Below are positions 9,802 through 21,170 of a stretch of 64,000 nt of DNA, piece after piece. Position 1 is the stretch's first letter. Every line of letters begins with the position of its first letter. This DNA comes from Ananas comosus (taxonomy: Eukaryota > Streptophyta > Magnoliopsida > Poales > Bromeliaceae): contig NC_033636.1 in NCBI RefSeq assembly GCF_001540865.1, positions 2,651,536 to 2,715,535 on the forward strand, given 5' to 3'. The position numbers and the translations under genes were made by a program. The notes under the pieces were generated by a model. That model ran no database searches, was not told where the DNA came from, and saw only the letters and a program-made list of their open reading frames with translations.

Positions 9802-12800
9802 CTAATAAACATCCATTGCTATTTCATCAATTAGTAGCTGAAGTATGTCGTCTCCAATCCGCATTCCTACCTGAAATGACTCAATCGAGAAGTCCATCCG
9901 TATCTCGTTTGAGTGATCAAGATCCTCACCAATCAGACGATCTAAGCCAGCCATATTATTCCAGCCTCTAATTTCCTTCTTGATGTCACTAACTAGCCTG
10001 TCCTTGGTAACGAAACCAATAAGTTTCAACCATGATTTATAACCTGAGTTATAGAAGCAGTCATGCATCGAAGCCAGGCACTCAATAACACATTCAAGTA
10101 TAAGATTTCTGAGTTGATTTCCTGCTTTAGGCTCTGTGAAATTAAAGCCACTTCTTGAACTCGTGTAAAAAGCACCGAGAATAGATCCCATTTTTTCGCG
10201 AAAAAATAACTCTACAAAAGAGTCTTTTGGTCTATCTGAACCAAAAGAATAAATGTTTTCCAATAGCAGCTCAGCATTAGATATTGCTTCTGCCGAAAAT
10301 CTGACCCTTCTCTCTTGAATTGCAACTTCAAATGGGAAAATACCATGAGTTCTTGTAATACTGCTGGCAGAACCGGGATTGTTCTTTAGCTCGTTTCTGC
10401 TCCATGAGGTCCCTTTGAAGTCCAATTCCTGTTTGCTTTCTGCAATAATGAGCATGGAGAAAAGAAAGCGGGAAGAAATGTTAAAATCAAAGAGCCACGA
10501 GCATTAAACATCTCGGTCCAAGCAAAGTACGAGAAAACTGCATAATATAAGCATATATTTCTATACTTCTAATCAAGGTTTTAAGTGCCGCCCCGTGCCG
10601 TACCGTGCCCCCAAGAAAGGGGCACAGTACCGNTTTGAGCACCCAGAAAAACCGTTGTTATCATCACCCATGAATGAAGCTCCAATAAGATGATCAATAT
10701 CTCTAGCCGGAAGTGCAGTAGAAGTACTTTCTTTTGCAGCATCCTAATAATATTGTGAAACATAAGTACGTTCATTAAAAAGAACAAGTTCCAACAAAAG
10801 TTTCACAAGTACTACTGTTTAAAACATGTGTCAATTAAAGGAAGAACAAAGGATGATGTAGAAAAGAGATGTTTTCTGTATAAAACACAATATTCAAATG
10901 CAATGGAAATTTTATAAGAAAACAATTTAAGACATATTTCCCACATAGAGCACCCCCTGAATTGTAGCCGCTACAAAGCCACGTATGCCATTCTGAGCAC
11001 ATAGATGTCAACTTCAGTTTTCATATGCTCTTATCTGAGATGAAAGTTAAATTGAAAGATAACTCACAGTACAAAGGTTTTTGCTGTACCATCTTAGAAA
11101 CTAGTATGCCCAAGAAATCATGGTAGCATCAAGAAAGTGCTTTAGGTTTTTGTTTCACCAAAAAAATACTAGATTACGAAATAGTAAAACAGAACTTTTA
11201 AGGGCCTAACTAGATTCATGAATATCTTGTCTTATGTTTCTATTTTGTTGACTCAAGGGTCATGTAGCAATTTGGTTAAAGAGACATGAAAGACATCAAC
11301 TACCAAATACCATATATGGCCTCTAAATCATTTTTCTTGCATTATGATAAATCAAGGATTTAAGTGCCGATAGACATGGGCCACGACAACTGTACGTTTG
11401 TGTCGACAACATATTGGAAATGTATTAATCTTGATGCTGCAATAACGCTTGAAACCCTCTATTTTGTAATTTTTCAACAACAAAGTTGTTTTGTGGCCTC
11501 TATTATGCAAGAACTTGTGTCTAAATGACCTGAATTTCATGAAATTGCAGATCAACACGGGGCAATCTTGATTTCCCTCAAACCCTTGTTTTCCACCAAT
11601 CCAAATAAGTATATGAACGTTTGAAAGCATGCATACATTTTCTTAGTAATTTTAATGGGATTAAAGCTTTTAAGAGAACTAGGTTTTTCTCAAGTTTTAT
11701 TAATAATCTAATGAAATTTTGTAGTAATTTTAGGAATTTAAATTAGCAAGCAATATCCATCAGCAGAGTACAACAGATTTGGTAACGACATATTTGAGAA
11801 CAATTAGGATATATTGTTGGCAAAAGGTCACGACAATCCCATGCCAAAGTGCATACGTGCAGGGGCATGGTGCCAGTAGCACACAGGCTTTACCATATGC
11901 AAGCATGGCATCATACTGTGCCAACCATGTGCCTCATGCCTTGGCACTTAAAGCCTTGAGATAATCACCTTGTATTCATAGGTGGAACCTTCTATCTTGA
12001 AAAATCACAAGTATTAAGATTCCACAAATACTAACCATCGACCTCCTGTATTGCAATAACAAATTAATGTGTGCCTTTCATTTATCTCAGTTGATGTAAT
12101 GAGGATAAGCTTAAAACCGAGCAAATTTATTTTTTATAGCTGAAAAGATTTAACAATCCATCAAATGCCTACATTATTAAGGACAAGTAAGGGCATAATG
12201 GCTTTTATGTGTTTCGATACAATTTCAAGATATATCTTACAACACTTGACAGATCAGACATGAAATTATCATTTGATGTATTAAAAGTTTCATTGAGCCG
12301 AACAATACAAGGGTGTGTTAAGGTAGACGGCAGACAGCTCTGTTAGGTTTATTAATACATTTTTACATTAACATCTTTGGCTACCTTCTGATCATTGTTA
12401 TCATTTTTTTTTTCTTTGCTAAAAATTCCTAATTCAATTTTCTTCCATGTTCTTTTCCCAAGTTTTGTATTACCTAGAATCATTATTGATATACCAGCAC
12501 ACAAGAAGCAAACCTTGATTCTATTTTTCAGATCTCCAACTACAATTTTGGTCATTTTCCCAACGTAAAATGTCTATCATCAAATATTTCTGATTGACTA
12601 CTTGTGCCAAAGTCCCCTGAACATACAATGCAATCTAGTAACGGAAAAAAATGAAGTAAATTTTAAAATATGATTCAACTACTTGCAGCTATATTAGCAA
12701 CAGGCATTCTATCAAGTATCACTCATATCATCTTAATTAACAAGTAGTTAAGGTCTCTTGGTACTGTTAGAAGAAGCACTTAACTGCCGCTAGGATTAGA

Positions 12801-14944
12801 AAATAACATCACAAGAATTGTGACAGACTACAAAATAACTAGAGAATGAACTACTGACCTGAAACTTATTTTTGATGCCCATCATAAGGCTATCTGTCCA
12901 ATCAGATGTATTTTTTTGGTCCTGATTCAGACGATCGATTACACTGGAGTCAGATTGTTTCTCTAAATCACCTCGGTCCAAGGAATCGACTCCTCTAGTT
13001 TTCTGCTCAACAAGATTACAAGAAACGTCATGCCTAAAAGTGGTTTCTTTATGGGAAGAACTTTGAGAATAAGCATCTGAGTCCATCAATTCAGTACTGA
13101 AAACGGCATAACGTAAAGATTCCTTCATTTCCCCTCTTTTCTTTGTTATATCCGAACTGTTAAGGGACCCAGCAACATGCTTCATCGGCGAGCTAAATGT
13201 AAAGGAAACAATAGACGAAGCCGGGCTCCCAACGACATTAACATTACCAAGTTCCGCCTCTTTCCATGAGTCACTTGACTCACTTCTTGCAGGGTTTCGA
13301 CCAACCGGCTTTGTTCGAACCTGCTCTGTTTCTTTCCCATTGATCAAATCCTTTTCGGCATTTCGTTGCGTCCCAAGTTTAGGTTTTCCTATACTGGTGT
13401 TTCCAGAGTGGAGATTATTACTCGACTGCCCTTTCCTGGCTACATCCATTCTGTCAACTCCTCTAGCCTTTATGATTGGGGCTTTAGAAATATTCAGATT
13501 TTTCTTTGCAGAACTAAGCCCTCTGGCTTCATGCAATGCGATACCATCTCTAATGTTATTCTGCCGACCGTGCACCGTAGAACCAGGCCGAGCCACTTCC
13601 CCAGCAGCTAAAGGCAATTGGTTCTGCTTCATATTGTTCTGTTTAAGGGCAGAATTCGAAGCGACGTTCTTGTTCCTATTCTGATTAATACGCACGTTGC
13701 TTTTGTCCTTGGTGACGTCTATGCCAGCCCGGGCAACCGGTGAGGTCGTCCTATTCCGATTACTCAATATAGGCGACGAGCCCCGCTCATTTCCGCTACA
13801 CTGAACAGGAAGAGGTGATGGTGATGATGATGATGATGATGCTCGATTTAGTCCCCTCGCAATCACCGGCGTCTTCTTCTTATGATCATCTCCAGGACCG
13901 TCACGAGACGAGCGAGAATTACCCAAATCGGAAAGAGCGAAATTCTCGCAATCACTCTCTCTTTTCCCCTCACAACTTGACCTTGGCTCCAATGCCCCAC
14001 CCCGAACCCGACCGGCAAAAGAGCTATTATTATTTGAGGCTGGTCCAGATTCCTCCAGCAAGGCATCATCAGCATTGAATTCCAGACGCGCAAGAGAAGG
14101 CGGAGGAGGACGAGCCCTCGGCCTCAGGCCGGGCTCGAGGATCTTTGCGGCAGCGCCAATCAGCCTAGCTCTGTTCCTCCCCCCAGAAATCGGCGATCTC
14201 GGGGACTTCACGGGCGACGCAAGCGTGCACTGGCTCCTCCTCCTCGACGCCGCCACTGCCGCTGCTGCTGCCGCCTCATTCCGGCCCAACCAACTCTCTA
14301 ACAACTGGCCCCTCTTCTGCATCTTCCGAGGCCGCAATTCTCGCGAGGGCTCCGCTGCCTGACGATTGACCGCCGGCGCCGGCACGGCGTCGAGGCCCAT
14401 CAGCCTGGCCACCACCCCCGGCGCGCGCATTCCGCCGCCGGCCTCATCCTTCCCCACCATTCCCGAGTTCTCATCGTGCTTGATCTAAACTTTGATGATT
14501 CATTCTCATTAATTTTTTTTTTTTAAAAAAAAAAAAAACAAGAAGATAGCAAAGAAAACATCACTTAGGCATTTGATATTATTAGTAGAGGGATAAGAAT
14601 ACCAAGAGCATCTTGGGTGCAGGAAGCTTCTCGCCGCCACCAGAGTTTTTCGCCGAGAGGGGAGCTGGGAGGGAGGAAATAGTGTATCAAGAAGAAGAAA
14701 GAAGATGAAGAAGAAGAAGAAGAGGAAGAAGAAGGAGAATGGGGGAGAGATTTTGCATACGAGGAGGGGGGAGGAGTTTGCGGGGGAAGAATTTGCGCTT
14801 CTTGGCGAAGAGGTCGAGGAAGACTGCGATGCAGCCGGCGGCCGGCTGCTGCTGCTGCTGCTGCTGCTGCTTCTTCTTCTTCTTCTCCATGATCGCCAGC
14901 GAACTTGCAGCAGCAGCCGCAGGGGAGGAGCCATCCTTCTTCAT
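9802..14944 (-). CDS. TRM/LONGIFOLIA-like protein (DUF3741 and DUF4378 domains)
   Basis: Five coding exons fit in phase: 14944-14761, 14664-14603, 14484-12859, 10743 to about 10634, and 10439-9802. The start MKKDGSSP is followed by poly-Lys and poly-Gln runs, then the family N-terminal motif GCIAVFLDLFAKKRKFFPRK. The 62-nt second exon gives KNSGGGEKLPAPKMLL. Exon 3 opens with the TRM signature MRAPGVVARLMGLDAVPA, followed by a long disordered Ser/Asn/Arg-rich region. The last exon is DUF4378 and ends near GDDILQLLIDEIAMDVY, resembling the C-terminal TON1-binding motif. Family members recruit TON1 and phosphatase modules to cortical microtubules and affect organ elongation; that is family knowledge. 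About 870 codons are visible. Exon 4 is cut by an N at 10633, so its end and a stretch of protein are missing from the assembly. The gene is otherwise open and probably functional. Confidence 0.88.
10573..10633. repeat. GC-rich hairpin repeat ending in an assembly gap
   Basis: Begins TCAAGGTTTTAAGTGCCGCC and contains a hairpin (CCGTGCCCC, then AAGAAA, then GGGGCACAG) ending at the N at 10633. Its first 17 bases resemble both ends of the MITE-like element at 11352-11959, and its GC-rich core resembles the palindrome at 47656-47681. It directly abuts exon 4 of the TRM-like gene, so either the element lies next to the exon or the assembly joined non-adjacent pieces there. Confidence 0.6.
11352..11959. 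mobile_element. MITE-like element in an intron of the TRM-like gene
   Basis: The left end TCAAGGATTTAAGTGCC and the reverse complement of the right end, TCAAGGCTTTAAGTGCC, form terminal inverted repeats with one mismatch, about 608 bp apart. No transposase is visible, so it is non-autonomous if mobile. No clear target duplication was found, so the superfamily is unassigned. It lies in the 2.1-kb intron between exons 3 and 4. Confidence 0.55.
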
Positions 14945-15058
14945 ACTAAACTCGATGTTTTTTCGCTTTACTTGCACTCCTAAAAGAGAAATGAAAGACA
15001 AAATTTATTTATTTATTTATTTGTTTCCCTATGAATGAGCTGTGTGGCAGTGTGGGTT

Positions 15059-15132
15059 TACTACGATACAAGAAAAAGAAGAGAAAAGAGAAGGGAGAGG
15101 AGAGAGGAGAGAGAGAGGAGAGGGGAGGTTGG
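15059..15132 (-). promoter_or_regulatory. CT-rich tract upstream of the TRM-like gene
   Basis: The plus strand is an almost pure AG-rich run, which is CT-rich on the transcribed minus strand, about 120-190 bp upstream of the start codon. Such pyrimidine patches are common in plant core promoters and 5' leaders. No clear TATA box was assigned. The regulatory role is inferred from position only. Confidence 0.35.
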
Positions 15133-15239
15133 CACTATGGGCCCGGGGAAGCTTTTTGGCAGTGTGTGTTGGCACTTGGCAGAAAACTTTTTTTTTATTT
15201 TTGTTTAAACAAAAAATTAGAAAAACTTTAAAAATCACT

Positions 15240-15800
15240 CTCGTGCTTTCGTATTTTTTTACTTTAATATTCTCTACTTTGAGATATATTAATTTAATAT
15301 TTTATAATTTCGCACTTTTTATTTTAATATTTTGTGATTTAAAGTGCATAAATTTAGTACTCTATGGTTTCATTTTTCTCCTTTCGTCGGCTCCTTTATT
15401 AATATTTCGTTAAATTATATACAAAAAAACTTTAGATACCTTATTTAAGGTTATCATATTTACTTTAGTACTCTTTAGTTTTAACTTTGTCACTCATTTT
15501 TTTTCTCTGTTAATATTTCGTTAAATTATATACCAAAAACTTCAGATACCCTACCTAGGTTTATCAAATGTTCACTTTAGTACACTTTACGTTTTAACTT
15601 TATGACTGATTTAACGAAAAAAATTAGTAAAATGAATAATAAAAAGAAAAAAATAAAACCACGACATACTAACTTGATACACTTTAAATCACAGAATCCT
15701 AAAGTGAGAAAGTGCGAAACCACAGGCGCTAACTTAATACACTTTAAGCCAAAGGATACTAAACTGAAAAACTGCAAAATCATGTGGGAGTATTTGAAGT
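15240..15800. repeat. Long imperfect inverted repeat (fold-back MITE type)
   Basis: The left arm (about 15240-15400) and the reverse complement of the right arm (about 15650-15790) share stretches such as GTGATTTAAAGTG and TTTCGCACTTT, giving a diverged fold-back of roughly 550 bp with AT-rich arms. Small ORFs inside have no domain. Superfamily is not determined. Confidence 0.5.
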
Positions 15801-16897
15801 TTATCCTGTTTAAAAAATTTCTGCAAGGGGAAAACTGGGTTTTTTTTTTTAATTTAAAAATCCGGTAAAGACAAAACCGGCTGGAAAGTTAGAGAAGTCA
15901 AATCGAAACGGCTGTACATCGAGAAAACACTATCCTTATTGGTACAACAAAATTGTGAAGTATTGTTCTTAATTAACACTGCATTGGATGGAACAGGATA
16001 TTTATTAAAATTTTATTGAGATTTTAAATTTACTATAAAATATAATATTTTTTTCATAATAAAATTTTAAATTATAAAGTATATTTCGGTATTTAATAAT
16101 ATATTATACTATTTATTTTTATCAAATGAATCAATATATTCTGAATCATACAATAAAATTATAAATATTATAATAAATTTTCTGAATACTTTTAAAGAAG
16201 TATATTACTCATTCAAACAATAGTAAAGAGAGTAGAAAAGTACAATACTCTTTTATCTTAGTACAATAAAGTTATATATATATATGATGCAACACAAGCA
16301 TAAAAGGTGTAGTGTATATATATATATTTTATTTATTTTATTTCTTCAATTATTTTTTTTTTTTTGTTCTTGTTCTTATTCTTTTATTTTTTTTTTTGGG
16401 TGGCCGCGCTTTGCAGTGATGTGGGGCGGCCACCGACTCCCGCATAACATAGTTTTATACATAAAATTATGTATTTCAGATAGTCGTTAAGATAAGGTAA
16501 AAAAAAAAGCATGTTGCATCATTTATTCTTATGTTGTATTATTTATATTTTTATCGCATTATTTAGGAGGGTAATACATTCTTACACTTTGGAAATAACA
16601 ATTTATGTAGATTAAGAGGAAAGTAGACGATTTGTCACTTTTGTTGAGGGTCATTTGTCATGGGAATATGAAAATCTATACACAAAAAAAAGGGCAATTT
16701 GATTAGATTTATGAAAAAGCAAACAGAATTTGCAAATTTCTAAATACTTAAAAAAAATTATACAAGTCCTATGGGTTGGAATAGAAAAAATAAATTTCTT
16801 TGTATTTTAAAGCTTCATAAATTATGTAACAGACATATGCCCAAAATAGGAGTTGAGCTAGAATACTCCAGGGGTTGATGCTTTTGAGTTTTTAGTC
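15801..16897. other. AT-rich intergenic DNA
   Basis: A run of AT-rich sequence with homopolymers and short TA repeats (for example 16274-16285 and 16316-16325). I see no gene, RNA or bounded element here. Confidence 0.4.
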
Positions 16898-17350
16898 GGG
16901 CTTTTTTATAAAATGATCCTCCAGAAATTCAAAATTGGCAAAATAATCCTACTAAAATTTTATTTGTAAAACTAATCCTCTTTTCGCCACGTGGGCGCCA
17001 CATCAGGATTTCTCACAAAGACGGTGAATCGTTCACCGCCTTCAGTGCAAAACCCCTCTTTCCTATCCGCCTTATGAAGACGGTGAACGATTCGCCGTCT
17101 TATCAAGGACACCATACCCTAGACTTGAAAAAATTTGCGCATCAGAATAGGGATTTGCACCAAAGGCCGTGAATCATTCACCGCCTTCACAACAAATATT
17201 ATAAAGACGGTGAACAATTCACCGTCTTTTTCAGGAATTCCTGACGTAGCGCCCACGTGGCGAAAGAAGGGTTAGTTTTACAAATAAAATTTTAGTAAGG
17301 TCATTTTGCCAAATTCGAATTTCTGGAAGGTCATTTTATAAAAAAGTCCC
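16898..17350. mobile_element. MITE with 8-bp target duplication and internal palindromes
   Basis: Inverted ends (GGGCTTTTTTATAAAATGA on the left; its counterpart with GGGACTTTTTTATAAAATGA on the right) extend inward for well over 80 bp, including CCACGTGG-containing segments. It is flanked by an exact direct repeat TTTTAGTC at 16890-16897 and 17351-17358. Inside are four near-palindromic copies of a motif like AAGACGGTGAA-N-TTCACCGTCTT between about 17020 and 17230. A diverged relative is at 27385-27789. An 8-bp duplication suits hAT, but a 9-bp Mutator-type duplication with drift is also possible. It has no transposase. Confidence 0.8.
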
Positions 17351-17749
17351 TTTTAGTCATTGAATAGAGAGATATAGGGTTGTGATGATGGTGGTAGGTA
17401 GTGGCAGATGATGTTAGGTGGAATAGTATTTGATTCAAGTGCTATTAGTAATCAATGAGTAGATTCAAGGGTTAGAAACTTAAAAACACCAAGTGGTTGG
17501 TGCTTCTAAAAGTATTCTAGCTCAATTACCCAAAATGGCTACATAATTTGTTACTGCAATCAAAGAGCTTAGAATTGATTTTCAAAATTGAAATTAAAAA
17601 TTGCATTAATTGATTTAAAGTATGAAGCAATGGAAAGTTGCACCAATATTTTTTCTCCTCTATTAGAAGTGACAATAAAGATAATTTGAAATAATTTATA
17701 AAGTTATTTTGAATGTCTAATATCGAATTCAACTCGCCAGAGAGGTTTC

Positions 17750-18057
17750 ACTGTTTGGTTAGGGGATAGGGATAGGAATAGGCCCTTATCCCCCCTTTAT
17801 ACCCAAACGCTAATTTTTTATCCGAGAACAGTAGTTCTCGGTTACCTATAATAACCGGTTATAACTATCCCCACTTACACCTACATTTTCTATATAAAAC
17901 TACCTAATATTTTTCTTATTCTATATTATCTATTCAAACGCTATTTTTCTTATCCCCGAAAACAACCTAATTTTCATCCAAACACTATTTTTCTTATCCC
18001 TATACTTGTATCTATACCTGTAATAACTAGTTCTTGCCTATACCCAAACCAAACGGT
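17750..18057. mobile_element. Tourist/Harbinger-like MITE
   Basis: Ends are inverted and of the TGTTTGGTT / AACCAAAC type. Interior stretches such as GGGATAGGGATAGGAATAGG recur in inverted form (cctatacc and cttatccc) near the other end. Another diverged piece of similar sequence, including GAGAACAGTAGTT, lies near 20295-20400. No clear 3-bp target duplication was found. Confidence 0.55.
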
Positions 18058-18200
18058 ACCTATTAATAGAGAATCGTAGTGCAATCCCTCCTCTCCTCAA
18101 AATACATGTATCCTCATGTGTATCTTTCTGATTGGTTAAATTTCTATTAATATAAACATAAATAATAACAAGAAAATCATAAGGTTAAACGAGTCCGTAG

Positions 18201-18721
18201 TTGCTATACCATCTGTAGCACGGAAGCCTCCATACTACCAAGTTATTTTCAATGATACGACTTCTAAATCGACGATCGGCTCCGTTAAACTTGATCTATA
18301 TTATTGAAAGTATTTGAAACTAAATTTTATAACTTTTCGACATCATTTACCTACCAAGCAAGTAATCTAAAAATGAACGACTAAAAATAAAAAAATTCAT
18401 AAAAAATGATAATAAAAGACTTGAATTTAAGACCAAAGGTATTGACCTTATTCTAAATAGTGAAAAGAGTTTTTTTCTACAACTTTCATTAGATTTTGAT
18501 TGTTTTACACCGTTAAATTCACAAATGCATCACATTAATCGTTAAAATTATCAATTTTAAGACATTTTGATCACTAGCCAAATAATGTCGAAAAATTATA
18601 AAATTTAGTTTTCAAATACTTTCAATAGTGTAGATTAAGTTTAACAGAGGTAATCGTCAATTTGGAAGCAGTATCACTGAAAGCAACTTAGTAGCACGAA
18701 GGCCTTCATCAGTATAGCAGC
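18201..18721. mobile_element. Fold-back MITE, arms of about 150 bp
   Basis: Left arm 18201-18360 and right arm 18565-18721 are inverted copies with moderate divergence (shared blocks include TTTGAAA-CTAAATTTTATAA and GTTAAACTT-ATCTA). The outermost bases read TGCTATAC on both sides. It is non-coding. Similar sequence occurs at about 20100-20290, suggesting a family. Confidence 0.65.
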
Positions 18722-19567
18722 ATACCACATGTTAAACTTCAAAATTACCCCCTTCTAGTTTAGCTCAATTTCACCTTGTCATTTATAGTTTAAAAAATTT
18801 TACTTTATCCTTCTATGGTTTAGCTCGTTTTCACTTTGCCATCCGTTAGCTTAAAAAATTGCACTTTATTCTCCCAAAATTTTTCACTTTATCACCATGT
18901 AACTTTTTTTAAAAAAAAATTAATTTGCCATTCCATTTCATATAAAACTTTTTGATGAAAGAAAAATTAAATAATAGAAGGCAAAACGAATCTTATATTT
19001 AAATTGCAAACGAATTGTTATGATTTGGTACTATCAGTTATTCTTAGTCATACATAATTTATACTAAAAAAAAGAATTTTAAGGCAAACGGTAAAGAATT
19101 TAATGATTGACAATCAAGATCTAAAATTCGAAGTCTAATCATGTTTTATATTTTTAGCTAATTTATTTTTTTACGAACAAAATTAACGAGCAAAATGCAG
19201 CTTTTTTCTCAAAAATAATAGTAGCCACAAGAAAAAAAAAGAAATTTATTTTTTCTCGTAAACTTGTGATACTATTTTTACGTACCCTTGTGTATATAAG
19301 GATGGGAATTATTTTTTTTCGGCTAAAATATTATGTAAAGTATTCTCTTTTTTTTTTTTTTCCTGCTTCTAAATTATAACTAATTGATAAAAAGAAATTA
19401 TTTTTTTAATATTTTTCACTGTATGTTATGTTATATAATTAGACAATACAAACATGCCTATGTATCACATGCAAGGGTACAAATGTAGTCTACACTAAAT
19501 CACCAAATGCCTTTTTAGAAAATATGAGAGACTCTCCCCGAGTGCAGCTACTATTCTTTTTAGAAAG
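18722..19567. other. AT-rich intergenic DNA with weak repeats
   Basis: Contains imperfect repeats of a TTTAGCTC-TTTTCAC-TTGCCAT type between 18755 and 18900, and AT-rich filler. No gene or bounded element seen. Confidence 0.4.
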
Positions 19568-19575
19568 ATGGAGGC

Positions 19576-20054
19576 TAGGGATGTCAATGGGTATGGATAC
19601 CCGAAATATTACCCGAACCCGAACCCGAACGGAGCAAGTTTATCCGAGCTAAACGGGTATGGATTCGGTTATGGGTATAAAAAATAAAAACCCGACGGAT
19701 ATGGATACGGGTATGAATTTTGTATTTACCCGACCCGAACCCGAACCCGACCCGAACCCGAATAAATTATATATATACATAAATTTATTTTTATTTATTT
19801 ATATAATGTATAAAATATTTAATAATTTTTATCCCTTAGATCTTCATTCAACGATATAGATTTTTAAAATCCATCGGGTTTGGGTTCGGGTTCGAGTCCG
19901 GGTTCGGGTTTCGGGTTTTTGGTCGGGTATGGATATGGGTATGAATTTTTAAAACCCGCCGGGTTCGGGTCCGGGTACGGATTTTAATTTGGTTTTCGGG
20001 TTCGGGTTCGGGTTTTTAAAAACCCGACCCAAACCCGACCCGTTGACATCCCTA
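19576..20054. mobile_element. hAT-type MITE with perfect 8-bp TSD
   Basis: Begins TAGGGATGTCAATGGGT and ends ACCCGTTGACATCCCTA, a terminal inverted repeat. It is flanked by an exact 8-bp duplication ATGGAGGC at 19568-19575 and 20055-20062. The subterminal regions carry dense CCCGAA/TTCGGG arrays in opposite orientations on the two sides. It is 479 bp with no coding capacity. A fragment of the same left end is at 63206-63270. The 8-bp TSD and terminal TAGGG support hAT. Confidence 0.9.
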
Positions 20055-20062
20055 ATGGAGGC

Positions 20063-20783
20063 CTTCATTTTTCTAAATCATTTTAAATAATAGGAATTCC
20101 GAATAAATAATCGGGACGGTTAAATTTAATCTAAAGTATTTATACTGTCTACGTAAATAGTTTTTAAATTCATAAAATTTAGTTTTTAGACACTTTAAAT
20201 ACTCTAAATTAACCTTAACGGTTCAGATAATCGATTCAAAATTTCTATCATCTAAAATAACTTAGGAGGGCGAAAACCTCCGTCCTCCTAAGACAATGCT
20301 TGGTTCGAGAATAAGGGGAAGGGGGAATAAATCCTTGTTCCCCCTTTGTTCCCAAATAAAAATTTGTGTACCCGAGAACAGTAGTTTTCGGATCCCTAAA
20401 ATAAGCAGGTATAAGACTTAAATTGTTGTTCCACCATTTTTCCTACAACAAGCTTGTTTCTAAATAAGAATAAGATTAATTAAAGCCTAAATTTAATTAT
20501 AATTATAATATTAAATTATTAATTAATTAATTTAATTAATATATTTAAATCAATATCCATTGCTCAAACAATAGAATAATTAATTAATTCCAAATCTCCC
20601 TCAAGTTTATGCTCGTAACTTTTTAGTAGTCTCAAACTCACAAGCTAGCTTCAATACTTTTTATTACTAGAGAATGAAATTTTATATTTCTTTATTCAAC
20701 TGTACAATTTTTGCTTGTCAAAGACTCTTACAAATGTCTTCTAGTGAAAATAGTTGTAAAACTAAATAGATTATACCAAATAG
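20063..20783. other. Remnant of older MITE DNA and AT-rich filler
   Basis: 20090-20290 resembles the arms of the fold-back at 18201-18721, and 20295-20400 resembles the Tourist-like element at 17750. The rest is AT-rich. No gene seen. Confidence 0.4.
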
Positions 20784-21103
20784 TTTTTTTTTTTAGATAA
20801 AGGTAGCACGCTACCCGCTTCAACCATTCAGTAAATAAATTTAGCTACGACAATTGAGGCATCGGGCCTCCAAAGAGAGCCTCAGAAAAGTTAAGGGCGA
20901 AAAAATAACCAATGAGATTGCAATCAAAAATCAAAAATCAAAACTCATCACTTGGTTTAGGAAAATTCAGCATATTCATTTCCCACTTCATTATATACTT
21001 GTCTAACGGCCTCTAAAGAGTCAAAAGATTGCTTTCTTAAAATTCACATGGTTCCTTTCCCGCCAAATCATCCATCAACATGCAGCAGTTTGTAAAGTTT
21101 AAG
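20784..21103 (-). mobile_element. 5'-truncated LINE, 3' end with poly-A tail
   Basis: On the minus strand it encodes the end of a plant L1-type ORF2 (WMIWRERNHVNFKKAIF), then a 3' UTR containing TCTGAGGC and GATGCCTCA, the tail GAAGCGGGTAGCGTGCTACC, and a poly-A run (poly-T at 20784-20794). Flanks repeat TTATACCAAATAGT (20771-20784) and TTATACCAAGTAGT (21104-21117), a 14-bp target duplication with one mismatch. The same 3' UTR landmarks occur in the LINE at 55449-57750. Internal stops show that it is dead. Confidence 0.85.
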
Positions 21104-21170
21104 TTATACCAAGTAGTTTTGTAAAAAGGGTGTTAAATATAAAAATATTTAAACACCGTTCTCTAACAGT

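Noticed and set aside
11779..11964. 61-codon ORF in an intron of the TRM-like gene
   Set aside because: It lies in a MITE-like element's right half and has no family resemblance.
13340..14362. Open frames on the plus strand opposite the TRM-like exon (for example 13340-13684 and 14075-14362)
   Set aside because: They are antisense shadows of a well-supported minus-strand exon with biased composition, and show no domain.
14509..15038. Poly-Leu, poly-Ser and poly-Lys frames around the TRM-like gene start
   Set aside because: Low-complexity repeats read in other frames; only the frame with GCIAVFLDLF fits the family.
19600..20040. CCCGAA/TTCGGG arrays as telomere-like or satellite repeats
   Set aside because: They lie wholly within a TIR- and TSD-bounded hAT MITE and are irregular.
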